DNA from: Dyella tabacisoli
Lineage (GTDB): Bacteria > Pseudomonadota > Gammaproteobacteria > Xanthomonadales > Rhodanobacteraceae
Assembly: GCF_003350925.1 (NCBI RefSeq)
Contig: NZ_KZ857178.1
Span: 107,681-171,680, forward strand
DNA length: 64,000 nt
Direction of reading: 5' to 3'
In this document: positions 26,682 to 35,379 of the stretch, one piece after another
How the letters are laid out: each line of letters begins with the position of its first letter
Numbering within the stretch: position 1 is the first letter of the stretch
Position numbers and translations under genes: made by a program
The notes under the pieces: model-generated
Told to the model about the DNA's origin: nothing
What the model saw: the letters and a program-made list of their open reading frames with translations, nothing else
Databases searched by the model: none

Positions 26682-27215
26682 ATGGAATCCTTTCACGCCA
26701 CCACCATCATCTCCGTGCGCCGCAACGGCCGCATCGTGATCGGCGGCGACGGCCAGGTCACCCTTGGCAACACGGTGATGAAGGCCAATGCACGCAAGAT
26801 CCGCCGCCTTGGCAAGGGCGATGTGCTGGCCGGTTTTGCCGGCGCCACCGCCGATGCATTCACGTTGTTTGAGCTGTTTGAGGAAAAACTCATCAAGCAC
26901 AGCGGCAATCTCACTCGCGCAGCGGTGGAGATGGCCAAAGAGTGGCGCACCGACCGCCGCCTCGGCCGCCTCGAAGCCATGCTGGCGGTGGCCGACAAAG
27001 ATGCCTCGCTGCTGATTTCCGGCAACGGCGACGTGCTGGAGCCCGAAAACGGTCTCATCGCAATCGGCTCCGGTGGCCCCTTTGCACAGGCTGCAGCACT
27101 GGCCTTGATGGAAAGTACCGATATGGATGCACGTCAAATCGTCGAGAAGGCACTGAAAATCGCCGGCGACATCTGCATCTACACCAACCACAACACCACG
27201 ATTGAAGAGCTTTGA
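26682..27215 (+). CDS. hslV: ATP-dependent protease peptidase subunit HslV
   Basis: 177 residues. After processing, the chain would begin [23 protein letters not shown], with the N-terminal threonine nucleophile of the proteasome-like fold; [10 protein letters not shown] and GATADAFTL follow. GGAG lies seven bases before ATG 26682, so the longer open frame starting at 26625 is not used. It forms a double hexamer with HslU, encoded 82 bases downstream. A heat-shock promoter was not identified. Confidence 0.96.
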   Translation: MESFHATTIISVRRNGRIVIGGDGQVTLGNTVMKANARKIRRLGKGDVLAGFAGATADAFTLFELFEEKLIKHSGNLTRAAVEMAKEWRTDRRLGRLEAMLAVADKDASLLISGNGDVLEPENGLIAIGSGGPFAQAAALALMESTDMDARQIVEKALKIAGDICIYTNHNTTIEEL

Positions 27216-27297
27216 GCGAGCGCGGGAATAGGTAGCGCAACGCGCTACTGCATGCCCCGCCCCCTGTTCCCCGATCCCCTGAGCGCAGCGAATTCTT

Positions 27298-28632
27298 ATG
27301 TCCGAACTCACTCCCCGCGAAATCGTCAACGAACTCGACCACTACATCATCGGTCAGCACGATGCCAAACGCGCCGTAGCGATCGCGCTGCGTAATCGCT
27401 GGCGCCGCATGCAGTTGGAACCAGGCATGCGCGAAGAAGTGACGCCCAAGAACATCCTGATGATCGGCCCTACCGGCGTCGGCAAAACGGAAATCGCGCG
27501 CCGTCTGGCCACCCTGGCCAACGCGCCGTTCGTAAAAGTGGAAGCGACCAAGTTCACCGAGGTCGGCTACGTCGGCAAAGACGTCGAGTCGATCATCCGC
27601 GACCTGGCCGATGTGGCTTATAAGCTAACCCGCGACCAGGCGATCAAGCGCGTGCGTTCGCAAGCCGAGGATCGCGCCGAAGACCGCATCCTCGATGCCT
27701 TGTTGCCGCGCCGGCAGACCCCGACCGACTGGAGCCACGACCCGGCGCCCGCTATCGACAACGACACTCGCCAGAAGCTGCGCAAACAGCTACGCGAAGG
27801 CGCCCTGGACGAGCGCGAGATCGAACTGGACTTCGCCATGAACGTAGGCGTGGACATCATGTCGCCGCCCGGCATGGAGGAAATGGGCCAACAGTTAAGG
27901 CAGATGTTTCAGAACCTCGGCAGTTCAAAGTCGCAGAAGCGCACGCTGGCGATCAAATTGGCGCGCCCGCTGTTGATCGACGAAGAGGCCGGCAAGCTGC
28001 TCAACGACGAGGAAGTGCGCGCGCAGGCGGTGTTCGTCGCCGAGCAGAACGGCATTGTCTTCATCGATGAAATCGACAAGATCGCCCAGCGCTCCGAATG
28101 GGGTGGCGCCGGCGTCAGCCGCGAAGGTGTGCAGCGCGATCTGCTGCCCCTGGTCGAAGGCTCTACGGTGTCGACCAAGTACGGCCCGATCAAGACCGAC
28201 CACATGTTGTTCATCGCCTCTGGCGCGTTTTCGCTGGCCAAGCCATCCGACCTGATTCCCGAGCTGCAAGGTCGCCTGCCGATTCGGGTGGAATTGTCCG
28301 CACTGAGCGTGGGCGACTTCAAACGGATTTTGCGCGAGCCGCATAGCGCATTGACCAAGCAATACGTGGCTCTGCTCAACACCGAGGGGGTCACCATCGA
28401 GTTTTCCGATAGCGGTGTCGACCGGCTGGCCGAGGTGGCATTTCAGGTAAATGAGCGCACTGAGAACATCGGCGCCCGTCGCCTGCACACCGTCATGGAG
28501 CGGCTTTTGGAGAAAATCTCCTTCGAAGCTGCAGACAAATCCGGCGAAAAGTACCTGATCGACGCCGATTATGTCGATAAAAACCTGGGCGGCCTGGTTC
28601 AGGACGAGGATCTCAGCCGTTACATCCTGTAA
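27298..28632 (+). CDS. hslU: ATP-dependent protease ATPase subunit HslU
   Basis: 444 residues, as in E. coli (443). [22 protein letters not shown] is the standard start; Walker A is [15 protein letters not shown], then the pore motif [10 protein letters not shown], an I-domain (about 110-240), Walker [15 protein letters not shown], and the C-terminus ends DLSRYIL, which docks into HslV. It unfolds substrates for HslV. The gap between hslV and hslU includes a degenerate GTTCCCC stretch related to the heptad repeats. Confidence 0.97.
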   Translation: MSELTPREIVNELDHYIIGQHDAKRAVAIALRNRWRRMQLEPGMREEVTPKNILMIGPTGVGKTEIARRLATLANAPFVKVEATKFTEVGYVGKDVESIIRDLADVAYKLTRDQAIKRVRSQAEDRAEDRILDALLPRRQTPTDWSHDPAPAIDNDTRQKLRKQLREGALDEREIELDFAMNVGVDIMSPPGMEEMGQQLRQMFQNLGSSKSQKRTLAIKLARPLLIDEEAGKLLNDEEVRAQAVFVAEQNGIVFIDEIDKIAQRSEWGGAGVSREGVQRDLLPLVEGSTVSTKYGPIKTDHMLFIASGAFSLAKPSDLIPELQGRLPIRVELSALSVGDFKRILREPHSALTKQYVALLNTEGVTIEFSDSGVDRLAEVAFQVNERTENIGARRLHTVMERLLEKISFEAADKSGEKYLIDADYVDKNLGGLVQDEDLSRYIL

Positions 28633-28670
28633 ACATGGGGAAAGGCCCCAGCAGTTAAAATTAGGGGCAT

Positions 28671-29288
28671 ATGGGCAAGATCATTGAACTAAAAACCACC
28701 GGTCAGCGCGCGCAGTTGCGCGAAGCGCAGCAAAAGCAGCAGCTAATCCGGCTATGGCGCGGCGAACTCGAACACGGCAGCTTCTGTGGTTATGTCGGCG
28801 GCGTCGGCCGCGAGTTTTTCCTGCTGTGGGTGGTCGGTGACGGCATTACCTATGACGGCATGTACGTGATGCGCCACCGCGACGTTTCCGAACTGGAGGC
28901 GCCGGACAAGCACCATGTATTTTTCGAGAAAGCGCTCACGCTCAAGCAACTGTTGCCGCGTCCGCCGCTGGGCTTTCCGCTGGACGATATCCGCGAAGTG
29001 GTGCAAGCCGCCGGCCTGCAGGCGCCGGTGATCGGCGTGCATGTGGATAGCGAAGAGGAGGCCGAGGTCTGCTATATCGGCCGCCTCATCAATGTCGAGG
29101 AAGAAGGCTTCAACATGCAGGAAATCAGCCCGGATGCCGAATGGCTGCGCGAAGCCTCATTCTTCTCTTGGGACGAGGTTTCCACCATAAGTATCGAAGA
29201 TGGCTATGCGCAATCGCTGCTTGCCGTAGCCGGCGTAGCGCCGCCGCTGGAACAAGGCGATTCAGGTGTGGGCCGCGCGACCGAGTAA
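28671..29288 (+). CDS. hypothetical protein downstream of hslU
   Basis: 205 residues with a good TTAGGGG before ATG 28671. No signal peptide or membrane segment. The sequence has two beta-rich, SH3/Sm-like stretches (GELEHGSFCGYVGGVGREFFLLWVV, then VCYIGRLINVEEEGFNMQEI) joined by a helical linker. I do not recognise the family. In many relatives a DUF971 gene follows hslU; this is a different protein. It is 38 bases after hslU and may be cotranscribed. Confidence 0.7.
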   Translation: MGKIIELKTTGQRAQLREAQQKQQLIRLWRGELEHGSFCGYVGGVGREFFLLWVVGDGITYDGMYVMRHRDVSELEAPDKHHVFFEKALTLKQLLPRPPLGFPLDDIREVVQAAGLQAPVIGVHVDSEEEAEVCYIGRLINVEEEGFNMQEISPDAEWLREASFFSWDEVSTISIEDGYAQSLLAVAGVAPPLEQGDSGVGRATE

Positions 29289-29331
29289 GTTATGCCTACG
29301 GCGCGCCCGCGCCCGCGAGGACACACTCATC

Positions 29332-29718
29332 ATGTACGGCACCCAAGGTTTTCGTGTCGCCCGCTTGGCGATACCGCTGCTGCTGACGTTACCGATCTTT
29401 TCCGCTTGCGCTTATGACGGAGCCCCGCCCATGCCAGCTCAAGCACCTGGCGCCAGCCAGATCCAACAAGGTGCGCGACTGATCGTCACCTACAAAGACG
29501 CACCCGATTCCGACGCCGCCAAGGCGGCCAATCGCAGCGTGGGTGCCCGCATGTTGCGGCCAGTCAGTGGCGGTCATGCCGCCGTGGTGGAATTACCGCC
29601 CGGCGCCGCCGTCGCATCGGCGATGACCAAGCTCAAGGCACAACCCGGGGTGGTCTACGTCGAAGTCGACAGCCTGCTTAGAGCGGACCCGATCCGCGGG
29701 CCGCGCATCGGCGACTGA
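29332..29718 (+). CDS. small lipoprotein resembling a subtilase prodomain/inhibitor I9
   Basis: 128 residues. The signal LLLTLPIFSAC has a lipobox-like end. The body (about 45-118) reads RLIVTYKDAPDSDAAKAANR, GGHAAVVELPPGAAVASAMTKLKAQ and GVVYVEVDSLLRAD, the ferredoxin-like fold pattern of S8 peptidase prodomains. No protease domain follows: the chain stops ten residues after the last strand. It could be a stand-alone protease inhibitor or folding helper. GAGGAC precedes ATG 29332; the frame is open upstream but without a signal peptide. Confidence 0.65.
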   Translation: MYGTQGFRVARLAIPLLLTLPIFSACAYDGAPPMPAQAPGASQIQQGARLIVTYKDAPDSDAAKAANRSVGARMLRPVSGGHAAVVELPPGAAVASAMTKLKAQPGVVYVEVDSLLRADPIRGPRIGD

Positions 29719-29748
29719 GTGGTCGCCCCTCCCTGGAGGGGCAACCAC
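29719..29748. repeat. C/G-rich palindrome between convergent genes
   Basis: GTGGT-c-GCCCCTCC (29719-29732) pairs with GGAGGGGC-a-ACCAC (29735-29748): thirteen pairs with one mismatch and a two-base loop, filling the gap between the prodomain-like gene and the peptidase. No T-run. Same CCCTCC/GGAGGG core as the hairpins at 59396 and 63531. Confidence 0.8.
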
Positions 29749-29755
29749 ATGCAGC

Positions 29756-31990
29756 TCAGTGTCCGCCGCCAGCCGGGGCGCCCTTCACCTGCCGCTCAAA
29801 GAAATCGGCAATCAAGTGATACACATGGCCGCGCTGACCGGGCAAGTTCAAACCGTGTTTGGCGCCGGGATAGGCCATGAACTGAAATTGGGTGCCGCGC
29901 TTCTGCAGCTCCGCCATCAATTTGGTCGAGTTGAGAAACAGCACATTGTCATCGGCCATGCCATGCACCAGATACAACTTCGCCGTGAGGCCATCGAGCC
30001 AGGCCAGCGGTGAGCTGCGGGTATAGCCCGCCTCGTTGTCTTGCGGACGGCCCAGATAGCGCTCGGTATAAAAGGTGTCGTAGAGCCGCCAGTCGGTCAC
30101 CGGTGCCACGGCCACGCCGCCCACCAACTCGTCGGAGGCTTTGGACAACATCATGGTGGTCATATAGCCACCATAGCTCCAGCCGAATACGCCAATGCGC
30201 TTGGCGTCCACCCATGGCTGTGACTTCAGCCAATGAATACCGGCGAGCTGGTCCTCGACTTCGACGGCGCCTAGCTGTTGATAGATCGCGTCCTCGAACC
30301 GGCGACCGCGCCGCGCCATGCCGCGATTGTCCAGGGTAAACACCACAAAGCCCTGCGCCGCCATGTATTGATTGAAGTAATCGCCCCAGCCATTAGTGAC
30401 CAACTGCGCGTGCGGGCCGCCGTAATACGTGTTGAATACCGGGTACTTCTTGTTCGGATCAAAGCCAAGCGGCTTGTACACGCGGTAGTGCAAGGTCTGT
30501 CCATCGGCGGCTTGCAACGTGCCGAATTCCGGTTTGACCAAGCTGTCCAGATACGGCCAGAACGGATGCTTGTCGTCGAGTTTGTTCTGCTCGATCCAGC
30601 CGACGAAGCTGCCGTCCGGCTTGTGCACGCTGACCTGCGGCGGCGTTTGCGCATTGGCATAGGTGTCGAGATAAAAGCTCGCGTTAGCCGAGAACGAGGC
30701 GTTGTGAGTGCCATCGCCCTGGCTGATGCGTACGGGCGCATTCGCGGTGCTGCCATCGAGCTTCAGCGCATAGATCTGCCGATCCGGCACGAAATCGTGA
30801 TTGGAGCTGATATAGACCGTGCCGTTGTGTTCGTCCAACGCCAGCAGGCCGTCGATCTGCCAATCGCCCGCGCTTACGGCGTGCTTGAGCTTGCCATCCA
30901 GGCCGTATAGGTACAGATGGTGATAGCCACTACGCTCGCTACCCCACAAGAAACTCTTGCCGTCCTTGAGAAAGCTCAAGTCGTCGTTGAGGTTGATCCA
31001 GGTGTGGCTGGTCTCGGTGACCAAGGTACGTTGCGCCAGCGTCTTGGCGTCCACCAGCCTCAGTTCCAACTGCTGTTGGCCGCGTGGCATCCATTGGTAG
31101 CTGAGGTGCCTGGCATCGGGCAACCACTTCACCCGATTCAAATAGATATCGGTCCCTTTGCCAAGTTCGATCCAACGTGGCTGGCCACCGCCAGGTGCGA
31201 CCAGCCCCAGCTTCACGGCTACGTTCGGGTCGCCAGCGGCCGGATAGCGCTGATCGATCACCTCGGTGCGGTCGGCGTAGACCTCGGTTCGCTTGGTGAC
31301 CGGCACCTTGGCCTCGTCGTAGCGCTCGAACGCGATCGCACTATCGTCCGGTGCCCACCAGTAACCCTCGCTACGATCCATTTCCTCTTGCGCGACAAAC
31401 TCTGCCTCGCCGTTGTGTACGGTGTTACCGCCATCGTGAGTGAGCTGGCGTACCGCGCCGGTGCCCAGATCTATCACCCAGAGGTTTTGCTCGCGCAGAT
31501 AAGAAACGTAATGCCCCTTCGGCGAGATCTTCGGATCAAGCACGTCGCCGCCGGTGTCGAGCTGACGCGGCGCGGGCTTCTCGGCCGCCAGGTCGTACAG
31601 ATAAAGCTTGCCGCCGATAGGAAACAGCAACTGCTTGCCGTCGGGCGACCATTGATAACTCAAGATGCCCCGGAACCCCGCCGTGCGCGCGCGCTCACGG
31701 CGCGCTTTTTCAGCGTCCGAAAGCACTTCGCCGCGTGGCTCCAGCTTTTTCGAATCGACCAGCAGACGAGTGCTGTTGTCCTTGAGATGGTATTCCCACA
31801 GGTCTAGCTGAAATTGATCGTCGGGCTTCGCCCGCAGAAAAGTAACGCGCGTGCCATCGGGCGAGATCTGCAGCCCGCGCGGCGTCGGACCGGCGAGGCT
31901 ACCGCCCTCAAAAATGCGTTCGATGGTGAGTTTTTCGGCCATGGTGGGCAGAGCCGCTGTCATGAGGACAGCAAAGAGAAAAGCGCGCAT
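29756..31990 (-). CDS. S9 family peptidase, dipeptidyl peptidase IV type, secreted
   Basis: 744 residues with a signal peptide (about 1-18, ending MAE). The N-terminal two thirds are a DPP IV beta-propeller (LQISPDGTRVTFLR, YQWSPDGKQLLFP, QEEMDRSEGYWWAPDDSAIAF, which carries the paired glutamates that bind the substrate amino end). The alpha/beta hydrolase domain has VFGWSYGGYMTTMML (Ser about 605), GMADDNVLF (Asp) and YPGAKHGL (His). It should remove X-Pro dipeptides from peptides in the periplasm. It converges with the orphan prodomain-like gene, which may or may not be relevant. Confidence 0.93.
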   Translation of the reverse strand: MRAFLFAVLMTAALPTMAEKLTIERIFEGGSLAGPTPRGLQISPDGTRVTFLRAKPDDQFQLDLWEYHLKDNSTRLLVDSKKLEPRGEVLSDAEKARRERARTAGFRGILSYQWSPDGKQLLFPIGGKLYLYDLAAEKPAPRQLDTGGDVLDPKISPKGHYVSYLREQNLWVIDLGTGAVRQLTHDGGNTVHNGEAEFVAQEEMDRSEGYWWAPDDSAIAFERYDEAKVPVTKRTEVYADRTEVIDQRYPAAGDPNVAVKLGLVAPGGGQPRWIELGKGTDIYLNRVKWLPDARHLSYQWMPRGQQQLELRLVDAKTLAQRTLVTETSHTWINLNDDLSFLKDGKSFLWGSERSGYHHLYLYGLDGKLKHAVSAGDWQIDGLLALDEHNGTVYISSNHDFVPDRQIYALKLDGSTANAPVRISQGDGTHNASFSANASFYLDTYANAQTPPQVSVHKPDGSFVGWIEQNKLDDKHPFWPYLDSLVKPEFGTLQAADGQTLHYRVYKPLGFDPNKKYPVFNTYYGGPHAQLVTNGWGDYFNQYMAAQGFVVFTLDNRGMARRGRRFEDAIYQQLGAVEVEDQLAGIHWLKSQPWVDAKRIGVFGWSYGGYMTTMMLSKASDELVGGVAVAPVTDWRLYDTFYTERYLGRPQDNEAGYTRSSPLAWLDGLTAKLYLVHGMADDNVLFLNSTKLMAELQKRGTQFQFMAYPGAKHGLNLPGQRGHVYHLIADFFERQVKGAPAGGGH

Positions 31991-32138
31991 CGGCTTACGC
32001 TCCGTGCAAGTAAGCGGGCATTAAAGCGTGCCGAGTTGACGAATGCCAGCATGCAGGAACCGTGAAGACGCGTGGCGATGCGTGCCACGCGCCTTTCAAC
32101 CCTGGTTTACCGCTAGGTTGGGGGGCTGAGCTTTTAAG

Positions 32139-32837
32139 CTAACTTCTGACGCCTTGCCCAAACAACACCTTGCGCGCCTCTTCGTCCTTGCTGATATCCA
32201 CATAGCCTTTGATGGTCTCGCCCAGGGCATAGGCGCGCTGGGTCGCCGGACGCGCACGGATCGCCTCGAACCACGCTTTGACATGCGGAAAATCATCCAG
32301 CGACATGCCCTGTGCTTCGTACGGCACGATCCACGGATAGGCGGCCATATCGGCAATCGAGTAATCCTTGCCCACGATAAAGGCCCGGCCTTGCAGGCGC
32401 TTGTTCAACACGCCGTAGAGACGACGGGTTTCGTTGACGTAACGATCGATCGCGTAGGGAATCTTTTCCGGCGCGTAGCGGTTGAAGTGATGATTCTGTC
32501 CCAGCATCGGACCAAGGCCACCAACCTGCCAGTACAGCCATTCGAGCACCCGATATCGATCACGCGGCTCGGTCGGCAGAAAGCGCCCGCTCTTGTCGGC
32601 CAGATATTGCAAGATCGCACCCGATTCGAACACGCTGAGCGGCGCGCCGCCATCGGCCGGCGCGGTATCGACGATGGCCGGCATACGGTTGTTCGGCGAA
32701 ATGGCCAGAAAGGTCGGCTCGAACTGCTCGCCCTTGCCGATATTTACCGGTTTGATGGTGTAAGGCAGGCCGGACTCTTCCAGGAACATCGTGATCTTGT
32801 GACCGTTAGGCGTGGGCCAGTAATGCAGCTCGATCAT
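32139..32837 (-). CDS. glutathione S-transferase family protein (YfcG/YghU-like)
   Basis: 232 residues. An N-terminal thioredoxin-like domain (MIELHYWPTPNGHKITMFLEES, NNRMPAIVDTAP, LSVFESGAILQYLADKSGRFLP) is joined to an alpha-helical GST domain (GPMLGQNHHFNRYAPEKIPYAI ... SIADMAAYPWIVPYEAQG). The TPNGHK and GQNHHFN elements are typical of the Nu-class disulphide-bond oxidoreductases YfcG/YghU. ATG 32837 was chosen, with GGAG upstream; the open frame extends further but outside the fold. Single gene, divergent from ribokinase. Confidence 0.9.
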   Translation of the reverse strand: MIELHYWPTPNGHKITMFLEESGLPYTIKPVNIGKGEQFEPTFLAISPNNRMPAIVDTAPADGGAPLSVFESGAILQYLADKSGRFLPTEPRDRYRVLEWLYWQVGGLGPMLGQNHHFNRYAPEKIPYAIDRYVNETRRLYGVLNKRLQGRAFIVGKDYSIADMAAYPWIVPYEAQGMSLDDFPHVKAWFEAIRARPATQRAYALGETIKGYVDISKDEEARKVLFGQGVRS

Positions 32838-32984
32838 GGGTGGATACTCCTTCGATGGCGGATCGCTTCGAACTCGGGGCCCCAAGCCGGGCTTTCAAGT
32901 GCGGCGCAGCGGGGAGGGTGCTGCCACCCGAGATCTACGGCTATGCTTTTTGGCCGCTCGTGGCGCAACAAACGGAGTAGAGGT

Positions 32985-33905
32985 ATGACACGTATCGTGG
33001 TGGTAGGCAGCATCAACATGGATTTGGTGACCTTAGCGCCACGCTTCGCTGGTGCCGGAGAGACCCTTCTCGGCGAGCACTTCCTCACCGCCCATGGCGG
33101 CAAGGGAGCCAATCAGGCCGTCGCCGCCGCGCGTCTCGGTGCTGAAGTAGCGCTGATCGGCGCACTCGGCGACGATGCTTTCGGCCAACAGCTACATGAT
33201 GGCTTGGCACGCGAAGGTATCGCGTTGGAGCATGTGCAGCGCATTGATAACTGCGCCAGCGGCACCGCTTCCATTACCGTCGCCGAGGGCGAGAATCAGA
33301 TCATCGTGGTGCCTGCCGCCAATAGGTATGTGTCGCCGGAGCAGATAGAGCGGGCCGAGGCCATGATCGCTCGCGCCGATGTCGTGCTGGTGCAGATGGA
33401 GATTCCGCTGGTAACGGTCGAGGCAACGCTGCGGCTTGGCCATCGCCTCGGCGTACCGGTGATTCTGAACCCCGCGCCGGCCCAACCTCTTCCCATGGAA
33501 TGGCTGAAGCTCGCACGTTGTGTCACACCCAACCAGCACGAGTTAGCCATCCTGCTTGGTGTCGACAACCAGCACGGTTCAAATGAGGATTTCCGCAATT
33601 TGATGCGTCGCGCCCCATGCCCGGTAGTACTCACACGTGGTGCCGAAGGCGCGTGGTACGGCGATAACGCCGAACCCATGCATCAGCCCAGCTTCAAAGT
33701 CGAAGTGGTCGATAGCACCGGCGCCGGCGATACCTTCAACGCGGCGCTTGCGGTTTTCTTGCACGAGGGCATGCCCATAGCCGTGCGCAAGGCTTGCGCT
33801 GCCGCCGCGTTATCGGTTTCCAAGCTCGGCGCGCAAGTCGGCATGCCGACGCTGCGGGAGGTTGAAACGCTACTGGCGAACCAGACTCAGAGACTGACTA
33901 CATAG
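32985..33905 (+). CDS. rbsK: ribokinase (PfkB family)
   Basis: 306 residues. MTRIVVVGSINMDLVTLAPR, GGKGANQAVAAARLGAEVALIGALG and VEVVDSTGAGDTFNAALAVFL with the catalytic Asp of the DTxGAGD motif identify the ribokinase family (E. coli 309). It phosphorylates ribose. No ribose transporter or rbs regulator is adjacent. ATG 32985 has GGAGTAGAGG just upstream. A related sugar substrate remains possible, since the PfkB family is broad. Confidence 0.9.
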   Translation: MTRIVVVGSINMDLVTLAPRFAGAGETLLGEHFLTAHGGKGANQAVAAARLGAEVALIGALGDDAFGQQLHDGLAREGIALEHVQRIDNCASGTASITVAEGENQIIVVPAANRYVSPEQIERAEAMIARADVVLVQMEIPLVTVEATLRLGHRLGVPVILNPAPAQPLPMEWLKLARCVTPNQHELAILLGVDNQHGSNEDFRNLMRRAPCPVVLTRGAEGAWYGDNAEPMHQPSFKVEVVDSTGAGDTFNAALAVFLHEGMPIAVRKACAAAALSVSKLGAQVGMPTLREVETLLANQTQRLTT

Positions 33906-34161
33906 AATGAGCAATGTTTGCATTGGCTCTATGCGACCGCCAACGTTAACGACTCACTTGAAGGACCTCTTACGACAGGCAGGTCCATTCGCCGCTCCGT
34001 CGAGACGCCATGGCTCTATCGCCAGCCCAATCTATATAGCTGCTACGGCTCGTCGCCTGTAAGCGATCGCGCTGGCGGTAAGCTCAGGCGCGCATCACCG
34101 GATTTACTCGATACGAGCATTTGAGCCTCTGTGGAGCCACCATTCGCACGGTAAATTGAGC

Positions 34162-34908
34162 TCACTCATTTTTCGCCTTCCATTTGCAGGTGGCGATTCG
34201 CATGAGCTGATCGTTATCCCAGCTCACGACGGCGTCATCCGAATAATTGGCATCCGCTACATGAACATCTATGTCCATGCCGGGCCTTGAGCTCCAAAGA
34301 GGAGAATCCACACTTCCCGGTGTGCTGTTTATGGAGACGACTTGCTGAGTTGCAAACTTAAAGGTTGCGCAATCAAATTTCGGCACCATAACGGCACCCA
34401 TCCCGTACTCTTTCTTCCATGCGGCGCGCGCCTGTTTTATTGCATCGCGCAGATAGCCGATGGTGGTAGGTCCGTTAGCATCTGGCTGGATATCTATCTT
34501 ATATATGATAGAAAATGATTTCTTCTCGACATTGGAAATTATTCTTGCCTCTTTGGACAAGTTACTTATTCCATGGGGAAGCACTACTTGATTGTTCTTT
34601 CTTACTTTTAGCGCTTGCACGCTGTCCCCATCAATGAGAACTAACTCAAGATCGACTGGATTGAACGGTTTCTTGAAATGCAGGTAGTAAGAAAGGCTGA
34701 CCTTTTCCCTTTGGCCAGTAGGCATATCAGTAAAACGCCTGGTACTTTTTTTGATTGCCCTCAAATCGAGCTCTTGTGGATTACTTATTCCAAGAACAGT
34801 AACGGCCTCCATATTTTTCGTTTGACCTGTCTCTTGTGCTTTCGACGTCGGAGAAAAAAATACTCCGGCGATAGCCATTGGTATCCACACCAATCCGGCT
34901 GATTTCAT
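34162..34908 (-). CDS. secreted protein of unknown function, A/T-richer than its surroundings
   Basis: 248 residues. A signal peptide (about 1-24, ending SKAQE) is followed by a mixed alpha/beta domain: MEAVTVLGISNPQELDLRAIKKSTRRF, KVSLSYYLHFKKPFNPVDLELVLID, then FKFATQQVVSINSTPGSVDS and a final IATCKWKAKNE. Codon use is visibly more A/T-rich than neighbours, suggesting recent acquisition. GGGAG stands seven bases before ATG 34908. No family recognised. Upstream on the same strand lies a hairpin and a 10-codon ORF, which might be its leader. Confidence 0.7.
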   Translation of the reverse strand: MKSAGLVWIPMAIAGVFFSPTSKAQETGQTKNMEAVTVLGISNPQELDLRAIKKSTRRFTDMPTGQREKVSLSYYLHFKKPFNPVDLELVLIDGDSVQALKVRKNNQVVLPHGISNLSKEARIISNVEKKSFSIIYKIDIQPDANGPTTIGYLRDAIKQARAAWKKEYGMGAVMVPKFDCATFKFATQQVVSINSTPGSVDSPLWSSRPGMDIDVHVADANYSDDAVVSWDNDQLMRIATCKWKAKNE

Positions 34909-34932
34909 AAACGCTCCCTGATCTTGCGGAAA

Positions 34933-34960
34933 CGGCGCCACGTAGGCGCCGCTTTTTATT
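34933..34960 (+). terminator. hairpin with T-run, possible bidirectional terminator or attenuator
   Basis: CGGCGCC (34933-34939), loop ACGTA, GGCGCCG (34945-34951), then CTTTTTATTT on the plus strand. Seen from the minus strand it lies between the tiny ORF and the secreted-protein gene, with the stem extended by A/T pairs. No plus-strand gene is known to precede it. Confidence 0.6.
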
Positions 34961-34992
34961 TACCACTCATAGCAAGCACAACCACCACCCAT
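34960..34992 (-). CDS. candidate 10-residue ORF MGGGCACYEW (leader or small peptide)
   Basis: Minus-strand ATG at 34992 is preceded by GAAGGAGAAGGATC, an excellent Shine-Dalgarno sequence, and encodes MGGGCACYEW before TAA. The frame is open further upstream (67 codons from 35163), but the ribosome binding site favours this internal start. A stable hairpin follows directly, and then the secreted-protein gene at 34908. This is the arrangement of a leader peptide with an attenuator, or of a minimal secreted/modified peptide; no modification enzyme is adjacent. Expression is unproven. Confidence 0.35.
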   Translation of the reverse strand: MGGGCACYEW

Positions 34993-35185
34993 GATCCTTC
35001 TCCTTCTATGTTGAGAACGGCGTCCATATCGATGCAATGCGTCGACTTGTACCTCCGTACATTCAAGTTGCAATGCTGGAGGCGGCTTCAGACTGGTAAG
35101 TCGTCCAGTCAAAGTAAATAAGAATGTTCTGAAAATTTGCGTAACGGAAACGCCAGATGACAAAGCTCACGTATTCGAGACTGAT

Positions 35186-35212
35186 GCTCGATGGCACGAT
35201 CGAGCTTTTCTT
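35186..35212 (+). terminator. terminator-like hairpin without an assigned gene
   Basis: GCTCGAT (35186-35192) and ATCGAGC (35199-35205) with a six-base loop are followed by TTTTCTT on the plus strand. No plus-strand gene precedes it, so it may end a small RNA or be chance. Confidence 0.45.
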
Positions 35213-35379
35213 GGCATCGCCCATAATTGCTTGGCCGAAACCGTGCCCGCCACCGACCCAAGCTCACTCAGTTTCACCATTGCAATGACATCGATCTGAG
35301 CGGATTTAAAGCCCGCTTGAGCTTGATAAGCCTTAAAGCCGCTGGGTGCTGACTGTTGCGATGTAACGCCGAAGAACGG

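Larger units (their letters stand above)
34909..35379. other. gene-poor A/T-richer region with hairpins and a tiny ORF
   Basis: Between the unknown secreted gene and mnmE there is no conventional gene. It contains the 10-codon minus-strand ORF at 34960-34992, a hairpin at 34933-34951, a terminator-like hairpin at 35186-35212, and otherwise no feature I can assign. Longer overlapping frames on both strands (about 65 codons) lack family resemblance. Confidence 0.6.

Noticed and set aside
33918-34124. 68-codon frame after ribokinase
   Set aside because: No signal, domain or ribosome binding site; the sequence looks like random translation of an intergenic region.
34960-35163. 67-codon version of the MGGGCACYEW frame
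   Set aside because: The upstream start lacks a binding site, whereas the internal ATG has a very strong one; a middle TTG start (about 25 codons) with GGAGGT upstream remains possible but is spaced too far.
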